Shown: positions 44,852 through 55,094 of the stretch, in pieces
Numbering within the stretch: the first letter of the stretch is position 1
Layout: each line of letters begins with the position of its first letter
Origin: Blepharisma stoltei
Taxonomy: Eukaryota > Ciliophora > Heterotrichea > Heterotrichida > Blepharismidae
Direction: 5' to 3'
NCBI GenBank assembly: GCA_914767885.1
Contig: CAJZBQ010000027.1
Span: 868,001 to 932,000 of the forward strand
Length of the DNA: 64,000 bases
Notes under the pieces: generated by a model
The model's database searches: none
The model's input: only the letters and a program-made list of their open reading frames with translations
What the model was told of the DNA's origin: nothing
Translations under genes and position numbers: made by a program

Positions 44852-45547
44852 TTTTAATCAATTTATAACTATTATTGATAGAGGCTACCTAGCAGGCTAA
44901 TTTTCATGAGTATCACTCAAAAAAAACACTATGCATGCTTAGGAGTTTTAAAAATTAGATTTTTTTAAATCCTTCTTATGCTTTAATATTTGGGTGAAGT
45001 GGAAAAACTTTAATTCAATTTTTTCGATCGAAATTAACTGTTTGTACTTTTTTAGAGTAAAAACTTTGCATGTAGAAAATTAAGAGCTTTGAATGGAGGA
45101 GGAAACCTTTTTTAACAAACTTTATTTAAAATATATAAAGGTTTTTCTTTCAATTTGTTTTCGTTTGAAGCTTTTCGTTATAAAAATGCATCATTAAAAA
45201 ATTACTCAAGATTTATACTTTGCACAGACTTTTCTCTTAAGCATTTTTTAAACATTATTTTGCTTACTAATTGAATCTTATGACTTACGCTTAGATAGAA
45301 AATATAAAACTAACAATGGACTATTGACTTCTGCCGCTCTACATCGAGTTCTTTCGAAGTAGCTTGACCCAGGGCTATTTATTTTCTGAATAAAATTTTG
45401 TTTTCTCAAATAGCCTATACAGTTATGTTTGCTGATAATTTATATCTAGCGTTCACAAGCTTATCAATACAAAAAGGTATTTTGCGATTTTCTCTATTAC
45501 TAAATTTAAACAGTTCGCAAATATGTCCCGCTTTGCCTCTAAATAAA
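44852..45547. other. Divergent intergenic region
   Basis: AT-rich, about 700 bp. An in-frame extension of the POLD2 ORF back to 45398 exists but does not look like the conserved N-terminus, so I treat it as untranslated. Confidence 0.4.
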
Positions 45548-47493
45548 ATGTCAAATCCCGCGAAAGGCAGATCTATCAGCTACTCCTACGAATTTCTCGG
45601 CTCACGATTTGAGTCAAAACTCGACTTCACAGCCCAATATTTCAACTTATACCGATCAAGACTCAATGCTTTACATTGGAGATCAATCGATACTGCAAAA
45701 GCACAGCGGGATGTTCCAATTCTGCACCAAATAATGGAACTAAAGCCAGACAATGTTTGCATAGTCTCAGGCGTCATTGTGAGAAACCATAAAACAAGGC
45801 CGTCTATTATAGAAAAATATATAGCAAAAGTTGGGACTTTGGAGCCTCGTCCCAGCTGCTTTGGGAGTTTTTGTTCTGAAAAAGACGAAATCTATTTAGA
45901 GGACGAAAGCGGAAGGGTTTTATTGGATTTTAGAAACTCAGAAAGTGACTGAAATGACTTAATTACTGGAATTGTAGTAGCCGCTTATGGAATTTTGCGA
46001 GAAAACGCAGTTTTCGAGACCCTTTCTCTATATTACCCACAAGTAGACAGGCCACTTCCACTAGAAAAAGCAGGTGAGGAGTATATATGCTTTGTATCAG
46101 GCTTAGAAATTGGTAGTCCTTATTATGATATGATTCTTCTGCATCTCCTAGCTCAATTTATACAAGGGAATTTAGGTACTCAGTCCTATGATGAGGCTAG
46201 TAAAATTGTAAGACTGGTCATTTTGGGTGATTCAATATATAAGCCAGACACAGCCAGGACTGTCGATAGAAAAGATTAAGATTAAGATTAAGATTACGCT
46301 GGGTATTTAAGGTCCCCTACTACGTCCGAGGTCGCATGCCACGGTTACCCGTGTGGTGGCAGAGCGTTCACCAAGCCCGGGCCGAACCCCCGGTTTCTCG
46401 GTAGAGGCATTGTCAAGGGCCGTCTTATACCGGCTTTGCTGACCACCTCCATTTCCAACTTGGATCGTCGCCTAAGTTTACGCCAACTCCGCTTCGTCGT
46501 CCGCCAGATCTGCCCATTGAAGGGCACCTTTTCAACTGGAGAGACCCCCGTTTTGGTGTCTAACTCGCCTCCCCTCTTTTCCGGTCATCCCGAGAAAGAA
46601 CTCAACAGCTTTCGCCATTCGGGGCGAGCCACTAAAGCAGCTTAGGCAGGTAATTCACCCTGCCTCATTTCGGGCACTCACTGGGCTGAGCGCTGCTGGC
46701 AAAAAGAAGTCACGAATAACTGCCCATGGGTCTGGTCGCAAAAACAGCGGTTCTCGCGCTTAGGCCTCTCGCTTCGAGGTCCCGGACGTTGTTGGGCTAA
46801 TTCCTGGCTCCAAAAACCATGCCCGGATATACATGGGTAACCACCACTGAGAGGGTGGGTCGGTCGCCATACGCCATTTTATGTATATGGACTGTCGATA
46901 GAAAAGCTATAGGTGACCAAGTCATCAGAGGATTTACCGAAATTAACGAATCCTTGAAATTTCTTGACACTTTTCTAGCTGAACTAGCAGGGACTATCCC
47001 AGTTGACATTATTCCTGGAGAAATGGACCCTTCAAACTGCTCTTTACCTCAGCAGCCTTTAAATCCTTATTTATTCCCTATAGCAAGCAGATATTCTGCC
47101 TTGCAGTCTTTTCCGAATCCTTATGAATTTACTATTGATAAATGCAGAATTTTGTGTACGGCTGGACAAAATATTTCTATGTATTCGCATTATGCGCCGC
47201 CTGATAAGACTTTTGCTGAGCTTATGGCGCTAAATGTGAAGCATAGACATATAGCGGCAAATGCCCCAGATGCACTGCAGTGTATCCCTATGCAGGATAA
47301 AGACCCGTTTATTTTGGATAATTTGCCACACTTGTATGTGGTTGGGAATTTAGGGAGTTATCAGACAGGAATGGAAGATGGGGTTAAACTGGTTGCTGTC
47401 CCGAGGTTTTCGAGCCCTGGGCATAATATTGTGCTTGTGAATAGGTTTACGTTAGAGTCAAAAACCATATCATTTGAGTCAATGATTGATTAA
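45548..47493 (+). CDS. POLD2: DNA polymerase delta small subunit (POLD2/Cdc1)
   Basis: 437 aa after removing 632 nt (a SINE-like insert plus one duplication). Start chosen at MSNPAKGRSISYSYEFLGSRFESK. OB-fold region: QYFNLYRSRL, LKPDNVCIVSGVIVRNHKTRPSIIEKY, EIYLEDESGRVLLDF. Inactive phosphoesterase region: FVSGLEIGSPYYDMILLHLLAQFIQG, RLVILGDSIYKPD, then after the join VDRKAIGDQVIRGFTEINESLKFLDTFL, VDIIPGEMDPSNCSLPQQPLNPYLFP, NPYEFTIDKCRILCTAGQN, HIAANAPDALQCIPMQDKDPF and PHLYVVGN. A replication factor: the accessory subunit that binds the catalytic chain and PCNA. TGA is Trp in SESDWNDL. Confidence 0.95.
46275..46888 (-). mobile_element. GC-rich SINE-like insert in POLD2 (614 bp), 18-bp target duplication
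   Basis: Perfect duplication GGACTGTCGATAGAAAAG at 46257-46274 and 46889-46906. On the minus strand it begins CATATACATAAAATGGCGTA and ends in a simple tail of repeated TCTTAA units (plus strand ATTAAGATTAAGATTAAGAT). GC-rich body. Precise removal joins DTARTVDR to KAIGDQVIRGF. The head, simple-repeat tail and long duplication are the hallmarks of target-primed retroposition. Confidence 0.9.
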
Positions 47494-47550
47494 TTAATTA
47501 AAATCTGATTTATTGCCTTTTATTAAGAAAATTGATAGGATTTCTGATAA

Positions 47551-50500
47551 TTAAAGCTTAATAATGCTATTAAAATTAGATTTTTGTCTCCGGACGCCGG
47601 GGTAGCGTTTCCTTTTAGACTTTTTGTCAATCATGCTCCAAGCTAGCTCTTCTTCTCATTCTTCTTCTTCATCAGATACAGAATCATTATGATTTACTTC
47701 TGAGTGATATCTAATAGTACTTGGAATTGTGGGCTGATCTTCTAAAGATCTTATTCTTTTGAACTCTAGATCTGTGAAACTTTCAATACGCAGATTAGAG
47801 GCGAGTTCTCTTATTTTTGCTGGCAAATTCATGCATTCTTTATACCTTTTAGGATTAAAATTGTAATTTAGCTAATAAAAATTTTAATTTTCTATTGGTT
47901 TTGGATAGGTATAAGCAAATTTGACTCCAAAAGATCTTGAGAAATGCTATTCCCAACATTATTTTTCCTTAATTTAATAATAAAAAATATAAAAAAGATG
48001 TGAAAATTTCTTCACCCAACATTATAAGGGATCACTTCTTTTCTAGATAAACTTCTATCAAGGCATGCTAAAAGCATAGATGCTGATTCAAATGGCTCTA
48101 GAGGCTTGATTTCTATTTTCGTATAAGGAGACTTTACACAGACTTGGCGACTTGTAATGACCAAACTTAATTTATATACTTTCAATAATTGCTCTATTAA
48201 GCTTGAAAACTGATGATTTGCTTCTTTAAGCACCTCGTCACAGTCGTCCAAAATCAGCAAAATATTTTTATTCTTACTCTTTCCCTTAAAAATTTTTTTT
48301 GTCTATTTTTTCTATTATAAGAATTCAAATAGAGAAATGCTGAGAAATCAGCATCAAAATAACGTAAACTAAATAAACTGAGATTAAGGCTTTTTTCATT
48401 TTTTTCATCTAAAGATACAACCCACCCTTCTCTTTCCAAGCACTCATTAAGATTAAGATTAAGTTAAGCCGTTTACCTTGCAGGGCCGGGGATTTTCACC
48501 CCTACACGCTCATCGCCCCAGAGGAGCCTCGGCGGACACCCTCCTTGTTGCCTCAAACAAGTGATTCGCACGACCAGTCTTGACTTCCATTGCTTCTGGA
48601 GTCTAAGGGCCAACCACCTGGGTCGAAACTCCCAGTTTCTCGTAGGGCAAATACCGTCTTCAGGGTCTGAGGGTCATATTGCCCTCAGACATTGGCCGAC
48701 CTTACCCTTTCCAATGGTTGTCCTGGACTGGATGAAAAACTTCAAGTCCGAGAATTAGCTCCTCGGGCCCAAAGAAAACCCAGCCCGACTATACATAAAG
48801 GATTGCCGGCCCCTTTCCACCTAATTCTCCAGCACTGGGCCGTTGCCTGCTGATTTTGAAGAAATAGGGTCGAAAGGTCGGGTGGTCTGTCGTCACCATT
48901 TTTATGTATATTTCCAAGCACTCATAAAACTTCGCAAAACTGTTCTGGTCTTTCAAGCTAATCCAAAACGTCCCATCATTATATATATACCGTGAATTCA
49001 CAAAGCTCATCAGCTGCTTTGCAAGTCTTGATTTCCCTACACCTTTTTGTCCGACTATATGGACGATTTTTTTATCAAAAAGCTCTTGGATAATTTCAAA
49101 CATAAGCTTATGGCGACCTATTAAATGATTTTTCTTTTTATTTATATTGGTAGGAGGGGTTGGATGAGTCATATCTAGAATTCTGCCTGGATTGAGCAAA
49201 GATTCGCTTGATAGGATGTTATGAATGGAATTTCTGAATAATGCGACATTGCCGTTGCCTATTAAAATCGGGCCTTTTCCAAGATAAAGTTTTGGGCGAT
49301 TTTTTGAGATTCCGCTGACTCCCCCTCCCCCTCTGTGAGTGAACAAAAAAATTTTGTTCACTCACGGAGGGGGGTTAATTTTTTTTTTAAAACAAATTTA
49401 TATATAAATTTTATAAAAAATGTTGTTTTCGAAATTTAAAAAAATCCTAATTCGCAAAAATTGGAAAGCAAATTTAATTTAATTTGTAAAATTTATGTTT
49501 TAAAAAGCAATTCGTTTAAAATTAAACAGAATTAGCTCTAGATTTCATTATACTAATTATCATTTATATATCAATTTTTTTTTCCATAAAAAAAATTTTC
49601 TATTAAAAAAGTTTTGTGTTCACTCACGGAGGGTGGGTTTTTGGGCAAAACTAGCGATTTTTCTAATGGTTTTGTTCACTCACGGAGGGGGGGAGTGAGG
49701 TGTTGGAATAAAATTTTGTTTTCACGAATAAAATTATCACTGATGTTTTTGCTTTTTTCTCAGGCTGAATATAATGTGTTGCCTTCTATGATATACTATT
49801 TATAATGAATATTTTTTAATATATGGAAAATCAGGTCTTTTTTTATATAAAATTATACCTCTGCTATCATAAATATTTATGAAAAACCTATTAAAATAAT
49901 ATAGAAATATAAAAATTTTCGCAGAATAGCTCAATTGCCCTCTCAAACATCATTTGAAGCTGCACTATATGCTTATAAATAGGAAATTCCTCATAATCAA
50001 AGCATAGTATATGGCTTATTCCTAATTGAGTATTTAAATATAGACCAAGTTTTGCTGAAAACGGCATAGCCAATACTATCAAATCAAGCCCAGGCCTTTC
50101 ACAGCTTGGACCAAAAAGAAGATCCATCTCAGAAACCCTTATAGGATCTGCATAAAATCGATTTGTTTCAAGCACAATTGCATCCTTTTGAGGCATATTT
50201 GAAGAAAAATGCAAAACTCTGCATCCTTCTTTAATATATTTTTTAAAATTTTCGCGTGTCCCTATGTCGCTTTTAATGAAAAAACTTTTATTTTTCCTTT
50301 GAAGATTTCTATGTTTTTTTATATCATATTAAAATAAATATAAAATATTCTTGTGGTCTTTCTATAATAACGGATATTCATTGTAGCTAGATATATTTAA
50401 TTGATATTAAATTATTTTTTACCTAAAAATATGCTACTTATAGCCAAAATAATATAAGCAAGCTTGATTTAAATTCCGCAAAATAGCTTGATATAATAAA

Positions 50501-53500
50501 ATCCGCCCCATAATGTCCTGTAGCTATATCCACAGTTACCAATGGATAAGCCCTCAGTAATACGATCACATTATTAGTCCTCCTTTTTATCCTGTCAAAA
50601 ATTAAATTTAACTTTTCTTTTATTTCAATTTCTTTATTTCTGTCCTTTAGCAATTTTGCGATATCTAGGACTTTCATTCAGACTTCTTCTGCATTTACAA
50701 ACATTTCATTGCAAAAATACATTTCCCCTAAAATATAATAATTTATTTCCTCAAGAGCTTTTAAATTAAGCTCGCTGAAAATTTTCCCTGAAAAAGTGAG
50801 AAAATCGATCATTTCTTCATGAAAAACATTAAAAGAATGCGCCCATCTGCAGTAGGCTAAATTAATTCTAGCTAAAACTAGTTTATTGGGCCAGTCATTT
50901 TCTGGTTCACAGTTATTTCTAGCTATTTTAAACAGCTCTTCTATATCCCCAAATCTTAGACTTCCTTTAGATTGTATCGTAGCCATAGCTTTTAATAAAT
51001 AGCACTCAGATAAAGAGTCTTTAATATTCTGTCCTTCAAAATAATGCCTTGCTTTATCGATTTCTTTATTAACCCTTTCTATCCTGATTTCTTTTTCATA
51101 GGCTAATTTCATTGAACTCCAGGTCAGTCTGAATTTGAAATTCAAAGAATCGTCAATGGCAAAAGCTTTTAAGCACTTTTTGGCACTGTTCAGAACTGCA
51201 AAACCTTCTTTTTTTTTTCTTAATAAAAACAAGGTGCAGATTGTGCATTGGCTGATTTCGAAGATCAAGTTTCCTAGTTTAGGGTGTTTGTAGCTATGAA
51301 AAATTGTTTTAATATTATTTTCATTAATAAATTCCATAAAATTAGCCTTCATGTTTTCAAATAAAACCTGTGGCAGTAGCTTAGAATTAGTGACGCTTGC
51401 AAAAATGTCTTCATCATGGTCTGGGTTTGAATAAAGTTTTCAGGTAGAAACAGGTGATAAAGCATTCGAATTTATCACCGATTTCATTGTAGCTGAACAT
51501 GCTATATTTGGGACTTGACTAATAGCTTCCATTAGAGCTCTAGAAAGGCTTGCCAAATATTCCATACAGATTATAAACATATTTTGTATAGAAGATGGCT
51601 GATTCAGCAGTTCGTGCCTTAAATAGTTTTGGACTTTGTCTGAAACTATCACTATTTCATTTAAAGAGCCGATAAAGGAGTTTTTTCGAGAATTTGAAAT
51701 TTTTGTGGAGTGGCCTGCTGAGAGGAGATTTTCGTTGGAGCTTGAAAATATTTTTTGGCGCTTCATAGGGCTGTCATATCCTTTATAGCTATCATAGTAA
51801 ATATTACTATCACTTAGCCTTATTTTTCCAAGCCATTCTTCGCCTTCTTCATACTCTAACAGCTGTAATGCATCATGCCAATGTTTAGTTACCTTAAAGC
51901 AGATTAGCCCAAGGTGTTCTCGGAAGACTCCTGAAGGAAAAATAGATAGCAAATTGATAATTTCAAAAGATTCAGGCTTCCGATTCCTTAAATACGTCAA
52001 TGATAAATATACAGCCCTACTATCTTCATTTTTCCCTAATATTGTATGGCTGTTTGTGTATTCTTCTATAAATTCATCAACTGTTTTATCTTGCAATAAA
52101 GGCAAACTTTGGAGAAGCTCTGATGGAGACTTTTTAACTACGTTTAACAGCTTGTCCAAATCCTTACTCCCCCCCCCCTCCGTGAGCGAACAAAAAAATT
52201 TTGTTCGCTCACGGAGGGGGGTTAATTTTTTTTTTTAAAAAAAATTTATATATAAATTTTATAAAAAATATTTTTTTTCGAAATTTAAAAAAATCCTAAT
52301 TTGCACAAATTGGGAAGCAAATATTAATTTAATTTGCAAAATTTATGTTTTAAAACGCAATTTGTTTAAAATTAAACAGAATTAGCTCTAGATTTCATTA
52401 TACTAATTATCACTTATATATCAAAATTTTTTTCCATTAAAATTTTTTCTATTAAAAAAATTTTTGTTCACTCACGGAGGGTGGGTTTTTGGTCAAAAAA
52501 TGACGATTTTTCTAATGGGTTTTGTTCGCTCACGGAGGGGGGGGGGGGAGTTAGCAATTTTATGACAAATTTCAGGATTTGTATGCAAAACTTTTAAAGC
52601 ATTTGATTTCGACATTTCTTTGACCTCAATTTTCGCCTTGTGGTCTGGATCAATAGGCTTTTCACTGACGACCCAAAATTTTAGAAATTGTGTCCTTTCT
52701 ATCAGTGACCGAATTTTGTTTTTCACTTTATCATTGTATAGCTTGGCTTGTGTTTAGCACCTTATTAGATATAGAAAAATCTGACCTGTATTTTTAGGTT
52801 TATGGCACGCTGAAAGCGTGCCCAAGGTATAATGAGCTAGACTTTCTCCTATATTATCAAGAATAATTAATACGTGCAACGAATCAATAATTCTGGCGAG
52901 CTCTTCTTTGCTTTTTTCTCAAGAAATATTCAAGCTCTGTGCGATTGTTGTATTTATAGCGCTAGAGTTACATTTTCCTTGGAGGTCAATATAGATGACA
53001 CCATGCTTAAAAAGTCGCCGCTCACAGGCATAAATTGAAGCGCTTTTTACAAGCAAAGATTTTCCCATACCAGATTTCCCATACACAAACACAATTCGGC
53101 TGTTTTTTGTTAAGTCTAGCAGCTTCCTAATATCATCACCTCTTCCTATAATTTTCTGTTTTACCAACGGTGGCTTAAATTTCAGCTCAAATCCACAGAG
53201 TTCTTTTATTTCTGTTTCTTTTCTTCCTGAAAAAAGTACTAAATTCGCCGACTCTTCATCAGCTTTAAGCAGCTTAAATTTCATAGCCTCATGATGTGGT
53301 ACCTCTTGTGAGCAGCAGCAAATGACCCATGACCCTTCCCTAACTTCTGCCTCAGTCGGAATCCTCGTATTATTGAATTTTATAGTAAATCTTTTTCCCC
53401 ACTCACAGTCAATCTTATGCCGAGCGTCATAAAGTCTTCTTTCACACCCACAGCTTTCATCAGGACTGTGAGATCTATGATTATTACTTCCTTTTCATAA

Positions 53501-55049
53501 ACAATTTCTTTTATGGTTATGGGCACAGCAGCAAGTATTGTGCATGCCAATTTTCACGCTGTTTTTGGCTTCTAAAAAAGAGTCATTTATAGTTCTGCCC
53601 ATCAGAAGATTTCGGTAGAAGCTTGAAGAAAATTCAATAGCGGCGTCGTCTAATATTTTGCATTGGTCATGGATTGTGATGACACATTTTATGCCAGCTT
53701 CTAAAAACACGTTGCCGATTGCTTGGGAAAAGCAGGCACTTACGATTACAATACAAAAATACTGAGAAAAAGGCTCGAGTATTTTTTTCAGCCTGCTTCT
53801 GTCAACTTCGTCGACCATTCCTAAGCATTCACTGTCTTCAAAAGCCAAGACAAATTCATTTGACCTGTTTTTCTTATAATAACCATGACAACTTATATGG
53901 ATAACTTTAGGTTTGCATTCTAAAATTTCGCTTAAATGCTGCAGAGTGGCAGTCTCAAACCGGATTGATGCGTAGATTTGGTTCCTTTCAAAAGCGTCAA
54001 GGATTTTTCGCCTTTCTGCGTTGAAGTCTAAGTTCCAGTTATCGCATTCTTTGACTTTGAAAGCTCCATCTTTCAAAATTAATGGTGCAGCATAAAGCAT
54101 GCATATGTCAATAATCTCGGCATTTCTTTCAGCGACTGGCTCGATTATTTCTTCTACGTTTTTTTGGACAGTTAGGTTTCATATGTCGTCTTCTATATCA
54201 GCGACTCTATAAAGCAAATGGCCGATTTCGCTTTTTTCTGAGTTTTTTATTTGTATGCTAATTAAAATAAATATATATGTAAGCCTAACTCCCCCCCCCC
54301 CCTCCGTGAGCGAACAAAACCATTAGAAAAATCGCCATTTTTTGACCAAAAACCCACCCTCCGTGAGTGAACAAAAATTTTTTTAATAGAAAAAAATTTT
54401 AATGGAAAAAAATTTTGATATATAAGTGATAATTAGTATAATGAAATCTAGAGCTAATTCTGTTTAATTTTAAACAAATTGCGTTTTAAAACATAAATTT
54501 TGCAAATTAAATTAATATTTGCTTCCCAATTTTTGCAAATTAGGATTTTTTTAAATTTCGAAAAAAATATTTTTTATAAAATTTATATATAAATTTTTTT
54601 TAAAAAAAAAAAATTAACCCCCCTCCGTGAGCGAACAAAATTTTTTTGTTCGCTCACGGAGGGGGGGGGGGGAGTAAATACTTTTTTTATGAAGCAAAAC
54701 AATTATGCTTAATATAACGCAGGATATCTCAATATCTTCATCGTTACTAATATCAATAATAGAATCCTTCTTGAGCTTTCTATATGCGCATATTTCTTGA
54801 TCATAAATACTGAGTATTGTTTCTTTGTCTACATAAGCTTGATATTCAATTAATAGATCCAAAATATCAGTATAGCCTATACAGCTCTGTTGCAAAAATT
54901 TCTCTGGGACTGGAAAACCAAATGTTTCGGTTCCTGTGTTTATATTCTTTTTTATATGAATTTTGTACTAATTTTTATTAAAAAATAATCCCTAGCTGTT
55001 ATAAATTTCCTGGAATACTTCCAACGTCGTAGGAGTAAAGCACCCACAT
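47551..55049 (-). CDS. CHAT / NB-ARC / TPR / pseudo-CHAT / NB-ARC STAND protein, about 1,767 aa, heavily interrupted
   Basis: After removing three MITEs, one SINE-like insert and seven IESs, one frame of about 1,768 codons runs from MWVLYSYDVGSIPGN (55049) to FNSIIKL (47551). Domains in order: N-terminal helical segment. CHAT 1 (about 54100-53500): VIHISCHGYYKKN with catalytic His, then CIVIVSACFSQAIGNV with catalytic Cys, and SSFYRNLLMGRTINDSFLEAK. NB-ARC 1: VYGKSGMGKSLLVK, then VLIILDNIGESLAHYN. TPR-like helices (about 51440-50600). CHAT-like 2: VLHFSSNMPQKD and LIVLAMPFSAKLG, with His and Cys both replaced, then FYIIEGNTLYSAWEKSK. NB-ARC 2: HIVGQKGVGKSRLAK, ILLILDDCDEVL, LVITSRQ, and NLPAKIRELASNLR near the C-terminus. 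CHAT is a caspase-fold peptidase and NB-ARC a nucleotide switch of immune and death proteins. Function here is inferred only by domain. Confidence 0.85.
47843..47892 (-). other. IES (TA-bounded, 50 bp)
   Basis: Removal joins NLLIPIQNQ to YKECMNLPAKIRELASNL, completing the second NB-ARC and attaching the last 93 codons. Confidence 0.78.
47960..48022 (-). other. IES (TA-bounded, 63 bp) with a 10-bp direct repeat
   Basis: AATGTTGGG with the preceding TA occurs at both edges on the minus strand. Removal gives KEVIPYNVGNSISQDLLESN. Confidence 0.78.
48275..48315 (-). other. IES (TA-bounded, 41 bp)
   Basis: Removal joins AFLYLNSY to KNKNILLILDDCDE, restoring the Walker B region of the second NB-ARC. 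Confidence 0.82.
48448..48910 (-). mobile_element. GC-rich SINE-like insert in the CHAT-STAND gene (463 bp)
   Basis: Perfect 15-bp duplication TTTCCAAGCACTCAT at 48433-48447 and 48911-48925. Minus-strand head AATATACATAAAAATGGTGA; tail of TCTTAA-type units (plus strand TAAGATTAAGATTAAG). Precise removal joins AKFYECLE to REGWVVSLDEK. A plain TA-to-TA removal at the edges would not keep the frame. Confidence 0.88.
49319..49695. mobile_element. MITE, family 1 (377 bp), TGA target duplication
   Basis: TGA at 49316-49318 and 49696-49698 (TCA on the coding strand). Hairpin at the left end. Removal with one copy gives NKILFQHLSGISKNRPK in frame. The only copy here whose target lacks the dinucleotide TA. 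Confidence 0.9.
49794..49909 (-). other. IES (TA-bounded, 116 bp)
   Basis: Removal joins AIELFCENFY to IIEGNTLYSAWEKSK, completing the C-terminal helix pattern of the second CHAT-like domain. Confidence 0.82.
50320..50452 (-). other. IES (TA-bounded, about 121-133 bp, one end ambiguous)
   Basis: Left and right ORFs are offset. Joining TA 50320 to TA 50453 (or 50441) gives EFKSSLLIKKHRNLQRKNKSFFIKSDIG in frame. Confidence 0.68.
52167..52550. mobile_element. MITE, family 1 (384 bp), TTA target duplication
   Basis: TTA at 52164-52166 and 52551-52553. Hairpin at the left end (GAGCGAACAAAA/TTTTGTTCGCTC), paired words at the right. Removal gives CHKIAKDLDKLLNVV in the first NB-ARC/TPR linker. Very close to the copies at 2796 and 54289. 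Confidence 0.92.
52737..52829 (-). other. IES (TA-bounded, 93 bp)
   Basis: Removal joins ILDNIGESLAHY to NDKVKNKIRSLIERT, the expected NB-ARC order after Walker B. Confidence 0.82.
54284..54678 (-). other. Probable composite IES containing a MITE
   Basis: Exact MITE removal (TAA kept) would leave an in-frame TAG. Excision from the TA at 54679 to one of the TAs at 54280-54287 keeps the frame and avoids the stop. So the MITE probably sits in a pre-existing short IES; the exact edge is ambiguous. Confidence 0.55.
54289..54674. mobile_element. MITE, family 1 (386 bp)
   Basis: TAA at 54286-54288 and 54675-54677. Hairpin at the right end; paired direct words at the left. Essentially the same sequence as 2796-3183, implying recent activity of this family. 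Confidence 0.93.
54941..55001 (-). other. IES (TA-bounded, 61 bp) near the start of the CHAT-STAND gene
   Basis: Removal joins DVGSIPGNL to NTGTETFGFPVPEKFLQQ in the frame that begins MWVLYSYD at 55049. Confidence 0.72.
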
Positions 55050-55094
55050 AACATAAAATATTTGGCTATCAAAATTTCATATTTCTTACAAATC

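Noticed and set aside
46258-46290. Telomere repeat from ATTAAGATTAAGATTAAG
   Set aside because: Only three or four units, at the edge of an insert with a target duplication; it is a retroposon-like tail, and the unit occurs again at 48448 in the same role.
54289-54674. CRISPR-like array from recurring GTTCACTCACGGAGGG words
   Set aside because: Only four copies occur per element, at its ends and partly inverted; this is transposon terminal structure in a eukaryote.
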